The translations under genes were made by a program, and so were the position numbers. A model generated the notes under the pieces. The model worked only from the letters and a program-made list of their open reading frames with translations. It searched no databases and was not told the DNA's origin. From Methylobacterium tarhaniae (lineage in GTDB: Bacteria > Pseudomonadota > Alphaproteobacteria > Rhizobiales > Beijerinckiaceae), in contig NZ_LABZ01000129.1 of NCBI RefSeq assembly GCF_001043955.1, forward strand, positions 1 through 64,000: DNA of 64,000 bases. The letters run 5' to 3'. Shown here one piece after another: positions 1-9,747 of this stretch (within the stretch, counting starts at the first letter, position 1; the number at the start of each line of letters is the position of its first letter).

Positions 1-276
1 CTGGAGGCGGCGGCCGCCGCCCAGCCCCTGGTCTCGACGGATGTCGGGGGCATCCCGGAGATCTTCGGGCCCGCCGCCCCGACCCTGGTGCCGCCGCGGG
101 ACGCCACCGCCCTGGCCCGGGCGATCCTGAGCAAGATCGACCAGGATCCGGAACAGCGCGCCGGCGAGGCCGCGGCGCTCAGCGCCTTCGTCCGCTGCCG
201 CTTCTCGATGAACAAGATGGCCGAGGACGGGCTCGCCGGCTACGCCGCCGCGCGGGCCCACCGTGCGGGCGGCTGA
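1..276 (+). CDS. Glycosyltransferase family 4-like protein, C-terminal fragment
   Basis: The reading frame is open from the first base, so only about the last 91 residues are present and the start lies outside the window. The visible part reads like the C-terminal Rossmann half of a GT-B glycosyltransferase: a '[14 protein letters not shown]' segment matches the nucleotide-sugar-binding loop of GT4 enzymes, where a Gly-Gly-x-x-Glu element contacts the donor. It would transfer a sugar from a nucleotide-sugar donor in the cytoplasm. The next gene on the same strand is a polyprenyl-phosphate sugar transferase, so a role in exopolysaccharide assembly is likely. Donor and acceptor cannot be told from this fragment. 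Confidence 0.75.
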   Translation: MEAAAAAQPLVSTDVGGIPEIFGPAAPTLVPPRDATALARAILSKIDQDPEQRAGEAAALSAFVRCRFSMNKMAEDGLAGYAAARAHRAGG

Positions 277-453
277 CGCGTCGGAGGCCCGTCACGCGAA
301 CGGCCGGGGCGACCCATCCGGATCCCGACGATTTTCGACGAACCCGTCGCGGTCGCCTTAAGCCTTCCGTCAGGCCTTCACGGCAGGTTCGCAATTCTAA
401 CCCCCGGTCGATGCGGGGTTTTCTCCGCCGCGACCGAGACCGGAAGCCGCAGC

Positions 454-1986
454 ATGAGTGCGTTCGACGTCCGCGACATCCTCAAGACCGTGGCGGCCGA
501 CCAGGCCGCGCCCGCGGGCCGTCTGCCGGACCGCGAGGCCGTGCCGCCCGCCGAGACGATGGCTCCGGTGCGGTCGGACCCGGCGGTCTCGCCGGTGGTC
601 TTCACCGGCTGCGTCCGGGCGTTCGAGTTCTGCCTCGTGGCCCTCGCCGGGCTGTGCGCCCAGCGCTGGCTGCTCGCCGGCGTGGTCCCGCTCCATCTCG
701 GCTACGTCGCGGCCATCCTCGGCCTCGCCGGTCTCACCGTGCTGGTGCTGCAGGCGCTCGGCGCCTACGGCATCCGGGCGTTCCGGGCCTTCTTCAGCGT
801 CGGCGCGCGGGTCGTGCTCGGCTGGTCGCTGGTGATGCTGCTCGCCGCCACGGCCTTGTTCCTCGCCAAGCTCGGCGACCACTACTCGCGGCTCTGGCTG
901 GTGAGCGTCTATGGCGGCGGCCTGGCGCTGCTGGTGACGGGGCGCCTCGTCCTGTCGCTGGTGGTCAGCGCCCAGACGCGCCGCGGCCGCTTCGACCGGC
1001 GCGTGGCCATCGTGGGTGGGGGCGAGCCGGCCGAGGCGCTGATCCGGGCGATCGAGGCGCAGGGCGATTCCGGCCTCAAGGTGGTCGGCCTGTTCGACGA
1101 CCGCAACGACGGCCGCTCGGCCGACGTCGTCGCCGGCTATCCCAAGCTCGGCAATGTCAGCGACCTCGTCACCTTCGCCCGCTGCACCAAGGTCGACCTG
1201 ATCGTGTTCACCCTGCCGATCTCGGCCGAAGCGCGCATCCTGCAGATGCTGGCCAAGCTCTGGGTGCTGCCGGTCGATATCCGCCTCTCGGCCCATGCCT
1301 CGAAGCTGAGGCTTCGCCCGCGCAGCTATTCCTATCTCGGCTCGGTGCCGGTGCTCGACGTGTTCGACCGTCCGATCGCCGACTGGGATGTGGTGGTGAA
1401 GGGCGTGTTCGACCGCGTGGTCGGCGCCCTGCTGCTGCTGCTGCTCTCCCCCGTGATGCTGGCGGTGGGGCTTGCCGTGAAGCTCACCTCGCCGGGCCCG
1501 GTCTTCTTCCGGCAGAAGCGCCACGGCTTCAACAACGAGGTGATCGAGGTCTACAAGTTCCGCTCGATGTATACCGACCAGTGCGACTACAGTGCCGCCA
1601 AGGTCGTCACCAAGGGCGATCCGCGGGTGACCCCGGTCGGCCGCTTCCTCCGCAAGAGCTCGCTCGACGAGCTGCCCCAGCTCATCAACGTGGTGAAGGG
1701 CGACCTGTCCCTGGTGGGGCCGCGCCCGCACGCCCTGCAGGCCAAGGCCGCCAACACCCTCTACGACCAGGTCGTCGACGGCTACTTCGCGCGCCACAAG
1801 GTCAAGCCGGGGATGACCGGCTGGGCCCAGATCAACGGCTGGCGCGGCGAGACCGATACCAGCGAGAAGATCCAGCGCCGCGTCGAGCACGACCTGTACT
1901 ACATCGAGAACTGGTCGGTGTTCTTCGACCTGCAGATCCTGGCGATGACCCCGCTGGCCCTGTTCAAGACCGAGAACGCGTATTGA
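454..1986 (+). CDS. Undecaprenyl-phosphate sugar-1-phosphate transferase (WcaJ/ExoY type)
   Basis: Predicted 510-residue membrane protein that starts exopolysaccharide repeat-unit synthesis by moving a sugar-1-phosphate (probably glucose-1-P) from a UDP-sugar to undecaprenyl phosphate at the inner membrane. About four hydrophobic segments lie in residues 50-165, then a Rossmann-like middle domain ('[13 protein letters not shown]'), a long hydrophobic helix near residue 325, and the catalytic bacterial sugar transferase domain with '[11 protein letters not shown]', 'YKFRSM', 'LPQLINV' and 'LVGPRPH'. Length and order fit the TIGR03023/TIGR03025 group. It lies 177 bases after the glycosyltransferase on the same strand. 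ATG start; sugar specificity is inferred only from family. Confidence 0.88.
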   Translation: MSAFDVRDILKTVAADQAAPAGRLPDREAVPPAETMAPVRSDPAVSPVVFTGCVRAFEFCLVALAGLCAQRWLLAGVVPLHLGYVAAILGLAGLTVLVLQALGAYGIRAFRAFFSVGARVVLGWSLVMLLAATALFLAKLGDHYSRLWLVSVYGGGLALLVTGRLVLSLVVSAQTRRGRFDRRVAIVGGGEPAEALIRAIEAQGDSGLKVVGLFDDRNDGRSADVVAGYPKLGNVSDLVTFARCTKVDLIVFTLPISAEARILQMLAKLWVLPVDIRLSAHASKLRLRPRSYSYLGSVPVLDVFDRPIADWDVVVKGVFDRVVGALLLLLLSPVMLAVGLAVKLTSPGPVFFRQKRHGFNNEVIEVYKFRSMYTDQCDYSAAKVVTKGDPRVTPVGRFLRKSSLDELPQLINVVKGDLSLVGPRPHALQAKAANTLYDQVVDGYFARHKVKPGMTGWAQINGWRGETDTSEKIQRRVEHDLYYIENWSVFFDLQILAMTPLALFKTENAY

Positions 1987-2054
1987 GAGAGGGCAAGGGG
2001 AGGGCGGCCTTGCCGCGCTCTCCCCCGACAGGCCCTCACGCGATCCGCGGATCG

Positions 2055-3872
2055 TCACTCCGCCGTGGCGTTCACCGTCAGGCGGTCGAAGATCTTGCCC
2101 GGGCTCGGGGCGGTGCTGAAATCCATGAGGCCGAGACCGGCCGGATCCTTGGCGGCGGCGCTGACCGAGAGGCGGCCGGGCTTCACCACGAAGCGGGACA
2201 CGGCCTGGCCGAGCGCCTTGGCGGAGGGCGAGCCGCCGAGCACGGCGGGGATCCCCAGCATCGCGGCGGTGCCATATTCGCGCTGCAGCTCCTCGGGCTT
2301 GAGGCTCTGGGCCTTGGCCTGCTGGTCGACGAAGCGCTGGAACAGCCCGCCATTCTCCAGGGTGAGGGCCAGGGACTTGGCGCTGGCACCGAGCAGCGCC
2401 AGGGAGGAGACCATCGGCTCGGGGTCGAACACCTCCTTGCCGATGCCGCCGATCGTGCCGGTGATCCGGGCGGTGCCCATATCCTTGCCGGTGAGCGTCA
2501 CGTCCCGGAGCGTCACCTCCCGGGCGGCCTCGTCCCAGCGGGCATCGACCTGGCCGGACAGGTCGAGGGCGGTGTAGCCGAGGCCGGACAGGTCGGCGAG
2601 GACCGGTGCCGTGCTGTCGGGCGGGACCGCGCAGGTGAGGCCGTCGAAGGTCAGGCGCGAGGCGGTCGGCACGCCGTCACGCGGCTCGCTCATGGCGAGG
2701 GCGCCGCTGCGCAGGGCGAAGCGCAGGGGCCCCGAGGCGTTCAGCGGATCCTGCGGCGAGGCCTGCGCCGGCAGATCGACATCGAGGTTGTCCAGGGCGA
2801 TCTGCCCCAGAGCCGGGGCGTAGCGGCGCATCTCGGCCTGATCGAGCGGGCCGGCGGCGGCGCGGCGCAGGCCTTCCAGCACCGGCTTGAGCGACAGGCC
2901 CGACAGGGTCAGCCCCTTCAGGGCGACGCGGCCGGCCGGGGCCTCGACCGCCAGGCCTTCGGCCTTCACCCGGCCTGCGCCCTCGACCTGGCCGGTGCCG
3001 TAGGTCAGGCGGGCGAGGCTCGCCTGGACCGGGCTCGGCTTCGGTCCGCCGCCCGGCGCCGCGAAGGTGATGCCGCTGATCTCGAGGCCGCCGATGTCGA
3101 TCCCGTCGAGCAGGTCGGCGGCGAGGCCCGACAGGCGCGACCGCTCCGGACCCTCCGGCTTGGCGTTGCCGGCCCCCTCCGCGAGGGCCCGGACCGATTC
3201 GCCCCACGGGATCGTGGTCGGCCGGCCGGAGAGGTCGCGGGCGTCGATGCGGGCGATGCGGAGGGCCGCCCCGTCGGGGCCGGTGAGCGCGATGTCCTCG
3301 GCGGTCACCCCGCCATAGACCCGGATCGGCGCGGCATTGGGGCCGCCGGGCTCGGTGAACAGGCGCGCGAGGCCCGGAAGGTCGACCTCGCGGGCGCTCA
3401 GGCGGCCATAGGCGCCGGCCGCGTCGGGGCCCGGCCCCTCGACCGTCAGGGTGGCGCCGCCGGCCTCCAGCGTGCCGATCCGGCCCGCCGCCACGTCCCG
3501 GGCGACGACGTCGTGATAGACCGCGACCTGCACGCGCCCGCCGGCCGGCTGCTCGACCCGCAGCACCGGGATCACGATCTCGCGGGCGGAGAGCTTGTCG
3601 AGCCGGGTCCGCCAGGGGGCGGGACCGGCCGGATCCAGGATCGCCCGCGCCTCGTCCCGCGACAGGGCGGTGCCGCGCAGCTCGAGCTTCGGCGCCTTCA
3701 GGGTGACGGGGCCCAGGGGCAGCACCACCTCGTCGAGGGCGACCGACGCGTCCTGCGCCAGCGCCGGGCCGGCGAGCCACGGCATCGTCGCCGGCAGGGC
3801 GGCAGCCAGCGTGGCGCAGGCGACGGCGCCGAGCGCGGCCCGGGCCACGCCCGTTGTCAGAGAGCGGGTCAT
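2055..3872 (-). CDS. Secreted conserved hypothetical protein of about 605 residues
   Basis: I do not recognise a named family with certainty. The protein starts at the ATG at 3872 with a clear Sec signal peptide (hydrophobic stretch, then 'AGPALAQDA' as a likely cleavage site near residue 40), so it is probably periplasmic. The rest is rich in short alternating strands with repeated 'LSGL', 'LTLSGLSL', 'ISGITF' and 'LDNLDVDL' turns, as in AsmA-like or YdgA/DUF945-type proteins with repetitive beta structure. There is no cysteine-rich or catalytic motif. It is 47 bases downstream of erpA on the same strand and could share its transcript. Function unknown. Confidence 0.7.
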   Translation of the reverse strand: MTRSLTTGVARAALGAVACATLAAALPATMPWLAGPALAQDASVALDEVVLPLGPVTLKAPKLELRGTALSRDEARAILDPAGPAPWRTRLDKLSAREIVIPVLRVEQPAGGRVQVAVYHDVVARDVAAGRIGTLEAGGATLTVEGPGPDAAGAYGRLSAREVDLPGLARLFTEPGGPNAAPIRVYGGVTAEDIALTGPDGAALRIARIDARDLSGRPTTIPWGESVRALAEGAGNAKPEGPERSRLSGLAADLLDGIDIGGLEISGITFAAPGGGPKPSPVQASLARLTYGTGQVEGAGRVKAEGLAVEAPAGRVALKGLTLSGLSLKPVLEGLRRAAAGPLDQAEMRRYAPALGQIALDNLDVDLPAQASPQDPLNASGPLRFALRSGALAMSEPRDGVPTASRLTFDGLTCAVPPDSTAPVLADLSGLGYTALDLSGQVDARWDEAAREVTLRDVTLTGKDMGTARITGTIGGIGKEVFDPEPMVSSLALLGASAKSLALTLENGGLFQRFVDQQAKAQSLKPEELQREYGTAAMLGIPAVLGGSPSAKALGQAVSRFVVKPGRLSVSAAAKDPAGLGLMDFSTAPSPGKIFDRLTVNATAE

Positions 3873-3919
3873 GGCGGAACGTCCCGGAGGGTTGGCAGGC
3901 GAAAGGTCGGCAGGCGAGG

Positions 3920-4246
3920 TTACAGCGAGAACGAGGTGCCGCAGCCGCAGGAGGCCGTGGCCTGCGGGTTCTCGATCTTGAACGACTGGCCGATCAGGTC
4001 GTTGACGAAGTCGATCGTCGCGCCCTCCATGTACGGGAGGGAGGTCGGGTCGACCAGCACCGTGGCGCCGTCCCGCTCCACCGCCAGGTCGTCGGCGGCG
4101 CGGTCCTTCGCGATGTCGAAGGCGTACTGGAACCCGGAGCAGCCGCCGCCATTCACGCTGATGCGCAGCATCGAGCCGGGGGGCTCGGCGCCCATGATCT
4201 CGTTGATGCGGCGGGCGGCGCGGGACGTCAGGGTGATCGGGGTCAT
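3920..4246 (-). CDS. erpA: A-type iron-sulfur cluster carrier/insertion protein
   Basis: 108-residue HesB/IscA/ErpA-family protein that receives an Fe-S cluster from the Isc/Suf scaffold and passes it to apo-enzymes in the cytoplasm. The three conserved cysteine ligands are present: C36 in 'GGGCSGF' and C100/C102 in 'CGCGTSF' at the C-terminus. I chose the ATG at 4246 because it gives the usual family length and begins directly with the '[11 protein letters not shown]' core; a longer frame upstream adds 22 residues unlike the family. It is divergent from dgt, an arrangement I recall as common in Rhizobiales. ErpA and IscA are hard to separate on sequence alone. Confidence 0.9.
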   Translation of the reverse strand: MTPITLTSRAARRINEIMGAEPPGSMLRISVNGGGCSGFQYAFDIAKDRAADDLAVERDGATVLVDPTSLPYMEGATIDFVNDLIGQSFKIENPQATASCGCGTSFSL

Positions 4247-4355
4247 CGACGGCTTCTCGGGTGGGGGTCCGACGTGCGATGGCAACATAAGAAGTGACGC
4301 CGTGCACCGCAACAGCGGGGCAGGGCCGGTCTGGGCGCCGAGCGCGGCGCTCGGG

Positions 4356-5612
4356 ATGGCGGATGGGGGCTGGAACGTGAGACGGACAGGCGAGCGCTGG
4401 CGGGCCCCCTACGGCAGCGATCCGTTCGCGTCGCGCGGGCGGCTGATCCCGGAAAGCCCCTCGCCGACCCGCACCGACTTCCAGCGCGACCGCGACCGGA
4501 TCGTGCATTCGGCCGCCTTCCGGCGGCTCAAGCACAAGACCCAGGTCTTCGTCCACCACGAGGGCGACCATTACCGCACCCGCCTGACCCATACCCTGGA
4601 GGTGAGCCAGATCGCCCGGGCGCTCGCCCGGGCGCTCGGCCTCGACGAGGACCTGGCCGAGGCCCTGGCGCTGGCCCACGACCTCGGCCACACCCCCTTC
4701 GGCCATACCGGCGAGGACGCGTTGCACGCCTGCATGGCCGAGCATGGCGGCTTCGACCACAACGCCCAGGCCCTGCGGCTGGTGACCCGTCTGGAGCGTC
4801 GCTACGCCACCTTCGACGGTCTCAACCTGACCTGGGAGACCCTGGAGGGGCTGGTCAAGCATAACGGGCCGCTCCTGACCCGGGACGGCCGGCCGACGCC
4901 GCATTACGCCGCGAGCGGCATCCCGGTGGCGATCACCGAGTACAACGCCGTCAACGACCTGGAGCTGGCGACCCTTGCCGGCCCCGAGGCCCAGGTGGCG
5001 GCCCTCGCCGACGACATCGCCTACGACGCCCACGACCTCGACGACGGGTTGCGCGCCGACCTCTTCCGCCTCGACGACCTGGCGGAGGTGCCGTTCCTCG
5101 CCGGGCTCCTCGACGAGATCCGCCGCACCTATCCGGGCCTGGAGCGCTCGCGGGTGGTGCACGAGCTCGCCCGCCGGGTCATCACCCGCTTCGTCGAGGA
5201 CGTGATCGTCGAGGCCGAGCGGCGCCTCTCCGCCTTGCAACCCGCGGACGCCGTCGCGATCCGCCACGCATCGGCCCCGGTGGTGGCGTTCTCCGCGGCG
5301 ATGGCGGCGGCCGACCGCGACATCAAGACCTTCCTGTTCGCCCGGATGTACCGGCATCCCGGCGTGATGGCGGTGCGCCGGCGCGCCGCCTCGATCGTCG
5401 AGGACCTGTTCGCCACCTTCCGGCGCGATCCCACCCGGATGCCCGAGGAGTGGAGCGCCGGCCTCTCCGGCTCCGACGACCCGCGCACCCCCCGCCGCGT
5501 CGCCGACTTCATCGCCGGCATGACCGACAACTACGCGGTGAGCCAGCACCGCCGGCTGTTTCCCGAGACGCCGGACCTGCACTGGGTGATCTGGCCGGGG
5601 TTGGAGGGGTAG
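4356..5612 (+). CDS. dgt: Deoxyguanosinetriphosphate triphosphohydrolase-like protein
   Basis: 418-residue HD-domain hydrolase expected to cleave dGTP (or other dNTPs) to the deoxynucleoside and tripolyphosphate. The metal-binding HD signature is intact: H79 in '[10 protein letters not shown]', H108-D109 in '[12 protein letters not shown]', and a later '[13 protein letters not shown]' segment. An N-terminal '[14 protein letters not shown]' block and the length match the dGTPase-like type-2 subgroup (HAMAP DGTP_B), whose substrate range is usually uncertain. Start is the ATG at 4356; an in-frame ATG at 4362 and GTG at 4377 are alternatives. In many relatives argS follows dgt; here an opposite-strand acetyltransferase does. 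Confidence 0.88.
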   Translation: MADGGWNVRRTGERWRAPYGSDPFASRGRLIPESPSPTRTDFQRDRDRIVHSAAFRRLKHKTQVFVHHEGDHYRTRLTHTLEVSQIARALARALGLDEDLAEALALAHDLGHTPFGHTGEDALHACMAEHGGFDHNAQALRLVTRLERRYATFDGLNLTWETLEGLVKHNGPLLTRDGRPTPHYAASGIPVAITEYNAVNDLELATLAGPEAQVAALADDIAYDAHDLDDGLRADLFRLDDLAEVPFLAGLLDEIRRTYPGLERSRVVHELARRVITRFVEDVIVEAERRLSALQPADAVAIRHASAPVVAFSAAMAAADRDIKTFLFARMYRHPGVMAVRRRAASIVEDLFATFRRDPTRMPEEWSAGLSGSDDPRTPRRVADFIAGMTDNYAVSQHRRLFPETPDLHWVIWPGLEG

Positions 5613-5622
5613 GGGGAGTCGA

Positions 5623-6045
5623 TCAACCCTTCGCGATCACCTTCTGCAAGCACACCGCATGGGTGTCGCGGTATCCCAGGTGATCGTAGAACCCGAGCAC
5701 GCCCGCATTCTCCCGGCGCACCAGCAGCTGCACCTTCCACACGCCCCGCGCCGCCAGCCAGGCCTCGCCCGCCTCGACCATGAGCCGCCCGAGCCCGCTG
5801 CCCTGGTGCCCGGGCGCCACCGCCACGTAGTAGAGCCAGCCCCGGTGCCCGTCCTCGCCGGCCATCGCGCTGGCGACGACGCGGCCATCCAGCTCCGCCA
5901 CCAGCACGGTGCCGTGCGGCTCGCGCCGGGCGAAGGCGATGTCGGTGGCCGGATCGTTCCAGGGCCGCGCCACCCCGGCTTCGTGCCACAGGGCGATCAC
6001 CGCCGGCACGTCGGCCTCCTCGATCTCGCGGATCGTCGGACTCAT
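5623..6045 (-). CDS. GNAT-family acetyltransferase (YpeA-like)
   Basis: 140-residue single-domain GNAT protein. The acetyl-CoA pyrophosphate loop is visible as 'VAPGHQGSGLGRLMV' (Q/R-x-x-G-x-G/A motif) around residues 76-90, preceded by the 'VASAMAGEDGHRGWLYYVAV' beta4 region and followed by 'ENAGVLGFYDHLGY'. This resembles YpeA-type acetyltransferases. The ATG at 6045 was chosen because it starts with 'TIREIEEADVPAV', the normal first strand-helix of the fold. It is convergent with dgt, their stop codons only about ten bases apart. Substrate unknown. Confidence 0.82.
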   Translation of the reverse strand: MSPTIREIEEADVPAVIALWHEAGVARPWNDPATDIAFARREPHGTVLVAELDGRVVASAMAGEDGHRGWLYYVAVAPGHQGSGLGRLMVEAGEAWLAARGVWKVQLLVRRENAGVLGFYDHLGYRDTHAVCLQKVIAKG

Positions 6046-6323
6046 GGTCGGGTTCTCGTCTCCGGTGCCGGCTTGCCGGGCGCGGCCCGGCGATCGAGGC
6101 GCTACACCATCGCAGGAGCGACCGGAATGCCCCGGCCGGTCGACCTCTCGATCGGGACCGACGTTCCGGCGGACCTGCCCTCCCGGTGCCCGACCGTCGA
6201 CACGCGGCCCCCGGGCCTGACGCAGCGGATCGGACCGCCCGCCTCGCCGTCGACGCCCGCGATTTGACCGCTCACGGCCGATTTGCTTGTCTCCGGGTTC
6301 CTTCAACGACCACGGACGAGCCG

Positions 6324-6857
6324 ATGATCCGTCTCCTGCCCCTCGCCCTCGCGGCTGTCCTGGCGCAAGCCGGCCTCGCACGGGCCGATGCCCTGACGAT
6401 CGAGGGCGTCGCGATCAGCCGCGACGTGGAATGCGAGGGGAAGGACGTCGGGATCTACGGTGCGCAGAACGAGATCGCGCTCACCGGCCGGTGCGGTACC
6501 ATCACCGTGCACGGCTCGGGCCACACGGTCAGATTCGAGGAGGGGGCGGGCCTCGCGGTTTCCGGCATCGACAACAGGGTGACGGGCGGCCGGGCCCGGG
6601 AGATCGCCGTGAGCGTGACCCAGAATACTGTCACGGCGACGCTCGTGGGTGGGGAGAGTCCGGGCCGGCTGACGACATCGGGCTCCGACAACCGGGTCTC
6701 CCTCGTCCTGGCCGGTCCGACGCAGCTTCGCGTGGCCGGCGCCGACCACAAGATAGAATGGGTCCGCGGCGAGGGCGCCCCCAGCCCCGAGGTGACGGCC
6801 TCGGGCGTCAAGAACGTCATCAAGGGCAAGCCGGAGGCGGCACGCCCGGCTCCGTGA
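6324..6857 (+). CDS. Secreted DUF3060-like protein
   Basis: 177-residue exported protein. A signal peptide runs to about 'GLARADA' near residue 22. The body is a run of short repeats with alternating Gly, Asn and Val ('VHGSGHTVRF', 'VSGIDNRVTGG', 'TSGSDNRVSL', 'VAGADHKIEW', 'ASGVKNVIKG'), the typical pattern of DUF3060, a right-handed beta-helix-like module. Such proteins sit in the periplasm or on the surface with no known activity. Only two cysteines are visible after the signal peptide, enough for one disulfide. The gene is convergent with the LysR regulator. Confidence 0.72.
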   Translation: MIRLLPLALAAVLAQAGLARADALTIEGVAISRDVECEGKDVGIYGAQNEIALTGRCGTITVHGSGHTVRFEEGAGLAVSGIDNRVTGGRAREIAVSVTQNTVTATLVGGESPGRLTTSGSDNRVSLVLAGPTQLRVAGADHKIEWVRGEGAPSPEVTASGVKNVIKGKPEAARPAP

Positions 6858-6869
6858 GCCGCGACCGCC

Positions 6870-7790
6870 TCAGCCTCCCGGCGCGAACAGGTCGCGCTCC
6901 GCCTCGACAACCGCGTAGATGTGCTCGGCCACGGCGCGGATGCGGGCGAGGTCGCGGCTGTCGGCGTGCATCATCAGCCAGAAGCTGCGGATGAGCGACA
7001 CCTCGTCCGGCAGCACGCAGGCGAGGTCTCGGCGCCGGGAGGCCATGAAGCAGGGCAGCACCGCAATCCCCAACCCCGCCACCGTCGCCTGGAGCTGGGC
7101 GTTGAGGTTGGCGCTGCGAAGCCTCGCGCTCGCCCCGGGCGCGACCTGGTGCAGGTAGTCGAGTTCCGGCGAGTAGAGCAGTTCGTCGATGTAGCCGATG
7201 AAGCGGTGGCCTTCGAGGTCGCGGCGCGTCCGGATCGGCGGGTGCTCCGCCAGGTAGGCGGGGGCGGCGTAGAGCTTGAGCGCGTAGTCGGTGAGCTTGC
7301 GCCCGACGATCCGCCCCTCCGGCGGCAGGCTCAGCCCGATGGCGATGTCGGCCTCGCGCTTCGACAGGCTGAACAGCCGCGCGGTCGCCACCAGCTCGAT
7401 GTCGAGGTCGGGATGGCGCTCGATCAGCGCCGTCAGGCGGGGCGCCAGGAAGGCGCTGCCGAAGCCGTCCGGCGCGCCGATCCGCACCGTGCCGACGAGC
7501 CGCGAGGCCGCGCGGCCGATCGCCGCCTCGCCGTGGATGATCGCCGACTCGACCGCGTCGGCGGTCGCGACCAGGGCGAGTCCCGCTTGCGTCGCGGTGT
7601 AGCCGGAGGCGCGGCGGTGGAAGAGTTTTTCGCTTAAGCGCCGCTCCAGCCGGTCGATCCGCCGGATCACCGTGGCGTGGTCGACCCCGAGCCGGCGCGC
7701 CGCCGCCGAGACCGTGCCGGCCCGGTGCACCGCCAGCACGAAGCGGTAATCGTCCCAGACGTCACTTTTGGGCCCGTCCCGTTCCCGCAT
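6870..7790 (-). CDS. LysR-family transcriptional regulator divergent from mmsA
   Basis: 306-residue LTTR. The N-terminal winged helix covers about residues 12-70 ('DYRFVLAVHRAGTVSAAARRLGVDHATVIRRI'), then a linker helix and the substrate-binding domain to the C-terminus. It resembles the CrgA-like class in which an HTH with 'HATVIRRIDRLE' is common. The ATG at 7790 gives normal spacing before the HTH; a longer frame to 7910 adds sequence unlike the family. It is transcribed away from mmsA across only 94 bases, the classic layout in which an LTTR controls itself and the divergent operon, so a role in valine/isobutyrate catabolism is a reasonable inference. Effector unknown. Confidence 0.87.
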   Translation of the reverse strand: MRERDGPKSDVWDDYRFVLAVHRAGTVSAAARRLGVDHATVIRRIDRLERRLSEKLFHRRASGYTATQAGLALVATADAVESAIIHGEAAIGRAASRLVGTVRIGAPDGFGSAFLAPRLTALIERHPDLDIELVATARLFSLSKREADIAIGLSLPPEGRIVGRKLTDYALKLYAAPAYLAEHPPIRTRRDLEGHRFIGYIDELLYSPELDYLHQVAPGASARLRSANLNAQLQATVAGLGIAVLPCFMASRRRDLACVLPDEVSLIRSFWLMMHADSRDLARIRAVAEHIYAVVEAERDLFAPGG

Positions 7791-7884
7791 CCGCGCACAC
7801 CCGTTCCGCTCTCCCGCCCCTTCCGCTATGTGGATCGCCAGGGCAAGGTGGCCCCAACACACGATCGATCCAGGGAGGATCCTC

Positions 7885-9384
7885 ATGGCGCGCGAAGTCG
7901 GGCACTTCATCGGCGGCGAGCACGTTCCCGGCCGCTCGGGCCGCTATTCCGACATCTACCAGCCGATGACCGGCGAGGTGATCGGGCGCCTGGCGCTGGC
8001 GAGCCAGGCCGAGATGCGAAGTGCCATCGAGAACGCCGCCAAGGCGCAAGTGGCGTGGGCCGCCACCAACCCGCAGCGCCGCGCGCGGGTGATGATGCGC
8101 TTCCTCGACCTCGTCGCGCGCGAGATGGACAGCCTCGCCGACCTGCTCGCCCGCGAGCACGGCAAGACCATTCCCGACGCCAAGGGCGACATCCAGCGCG
8201 GCGTCGAGGTGGTGGAGTTCGCCTGCGGCATCCCGCATCTCCAGAAGGGCGAGTATACGGAAGGCGCCGGCCCCGGCATCGACATCTACTCGATGCGCCA
8301 GCCGCTCGGCGTGGTCGCCGGCATCACGCCGTTCAACTTCCCCGCCATGATCCCGATGTGGAAGTTCGCCCCGGCCATCGCCTGCGGCAACGCCTTCATC
8401 CTCAAGCCCTCGGAGCGCGATCCGGGCGTGCCGATGCGCCTCGCCGAGCTGATGATCGAGGCAGGACTTCCGGCCGGCATCCTCAACGTCGTCAACGGCG
8501 ACAAGGAGGCGGTGGACGCGATCCTCGACGACGACATCATCCAGGCGGTCGGCTTCGTCGGCTCCTCCGACATCGCCCAGTACGTCTATGCAAGGGCGAC
8601 CGCGAGCGGCAAGCGCGCCCAGTGCTTCGGCGGCGCCAAGAACCACATGATCATCATGCCGGACGCCGACATGGACCAGGCCGTCGACGCCCTGATGGGC
8701 GCCGGCTTCGGCTCGGCCGGCGAGCGCTGCATGGCGGTGTCGGTGGCGGTGCCGGTCGGCGAGAAGACCGCCGACGCGCTGATGAGCAAGCTGATCCCGC
8801 GGGTCGAGAGCCTGAAGATCGGCCCCTCCACCGATCCGAGCGCCGATTACGGCCCGCTCGTGACGAAGGCCGCGCTGGAGCGGGTGCGCAACTACGTGGA
8901 GATCGGCGTGAACGAGGGCGCCAAGCTCGCGGTCGACGGCCGGGCCTTCAAGATGCAGGGCTACGAGAACGGCTTCTACATGGGTGGCTGCCTGTTCGAC
9001 CACGTGACGCCGGAGATGCGGATCTACAAGGAAGAGATCTTCGGCCCCGTGCTGTCGGTGGTGCGGGCCAAGGACTATGCCGAGGCGCTGCGGCTCCCCA
9101 ACGAGCACGAATACGGCAACGGCGTCGCGATCTTCACCCGCGACGGCGACGCGGCCCGCGACTTCGCCGCCAAGGTGCAGGTCGGCATGGTCGGCATCAA
9201 CGTGCCGATCCCGGTGCCGCTGGCCTACTACACCTTCGGCGGCTGGAAGCGCTCGGGCTTCGGCGACCTCAACCAGCACGGCCCGGACGCGGTGCGCTTC
9301 TACACCAAGACCAAGACGGTCACCCAGCGCTGGCCGTCGGGGGTGAAGGAAGGCGCGCAGTTCTCGATGCCGGTGATGCAGTAA
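7885..9384 (+). CDS. mmsA: CoA-acylating methylmalonate-semialdehyde dehydrogenase
   Basis: 499-residue aldehyde dehydrogenase that oxidises (S)-methylmalonate semialdehyde to propionyl-CoA with NAD+ and CoA, the last step of valine degradation. The catalytic cysteine is C282 in 'GSAGERCMAVS'. The general-base Glu of ordinary ALDHs is replaced by Asn in 'GGAKNHM' (residues 249-254), as expected for this CoA-acylating group. NAD-binding segments 'ITPFNFPAMIPMWKF' and 'GFVGSSDI' are present. ATG at 7885 follows a good ribosome-binding site ('GGGAGG'). It heads the mms gene set and is divergent from a LysR regulator. Confidence 0.93.
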   Translation: MAREVGHFIGGEHVPGRSGRYSDIYQPMTGEVIGRLALASQAEMRSAIENAAKAQVAWAATNPQRRARVMMRFLDLVAREMDSLADLLAREHGKTIPDAKGDIQRGVEVVEFACGIPHLQKGEYTEGAGPGIDIYSMRQPLGVVAGITPFNFPAMIPMWKFAPAIACGNAFILKPSERDPGVPMRLAELMIEAGLPAGILNVVNGDKEAVDAILDDDIIQAVGFVGSSDIAQYVYARATASGKRAQCFGGAKNHMIIMPDADMDQAVDALMGAGFGSAGERCMAVSVAVPVGEKTADALMSKLIPRVESLKIGPSTDPSADYGPLVTKAALERVRNYVEIGVNEGAKLAVDGRAFKMQGYENGFYMGGCLFDHVTPEMRIYKEEIFGPVLSVVRAKDYAEALRLPNEHEYGNGVAIFTRDGDAARDFAAKVQVGMVGINVPIPVPLAYYTFGGWKRSGFGDLNQHGPDAVRFYTKTKTVTQRWPSGVKEGAQFSMPVMQ

Positions 9385-9747
9385 GCGAGTCGGGCCACGC
9401 GGGCGCCATTCGGCGCCCGCAAAGGACGCGGGTTTTCCCTTCCCCAACGGAACTCGGGCTTGCCCGAGTTCCGCATCCCTGTGCCCAAGTCGGGCAAGCC
9501 CGACTTGGGTCGGGGGAGGGTAGCGAGCGGAGCGAGCCGGGAGAGGGGACGCCGCTTCCGGAAATGACGGAACCGTTCTGACGGGCGCTCCCTGGATCAG
9601 CGTCGCGCTGCCCCTCTCCCGCCCGGCGCACGAGTGCTTCGCACTCGCAGCCGTGCGCCCTCCCCCGCAGAGGGGGGAGGCGAAATCGTCGCCTTTTCCG
9701 GCTCCGGGCAGAGATAAAAATCGACACAGAACGGGAGGAACCGCCAC
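9385..9747. repeat. Intergenic cluster of palindromes between mmsA and the acyl-CoA dehydrogenase
   Basis: A 363-base gap with no supportable gene. It holds two perfect 26-base palindromes, 9448-9473 (arms CGGAACTCGGGC, TT loop) and 9484-9509 (arms CCCAAGTCGGGC, AA loop), which share the core TCGGGC..GCCCGA. Downstream are inverted copies of a 'CCCCTCTCCC' motif (9540-9549 as its complement and 9612-9621), a hairpin 'GAGTGCTTCGCACTC' near 9632, and a CCTCCCCC/GGGGGGAGG pair. These look like REP-type elements and could cause partial termination or protect mRNA between the two genes. Confidence 0.7.

Noticed and set aside
397..2058. Long opposite-strand open frame over the sugar transferase gene
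   Set aside because: Its translation is a His/Gln/Arg/Asp-rich composition-driven peptide without domains, and it is antisense to a gene with clear family motifs. High GC suppresses stop codons in the mirror frame.
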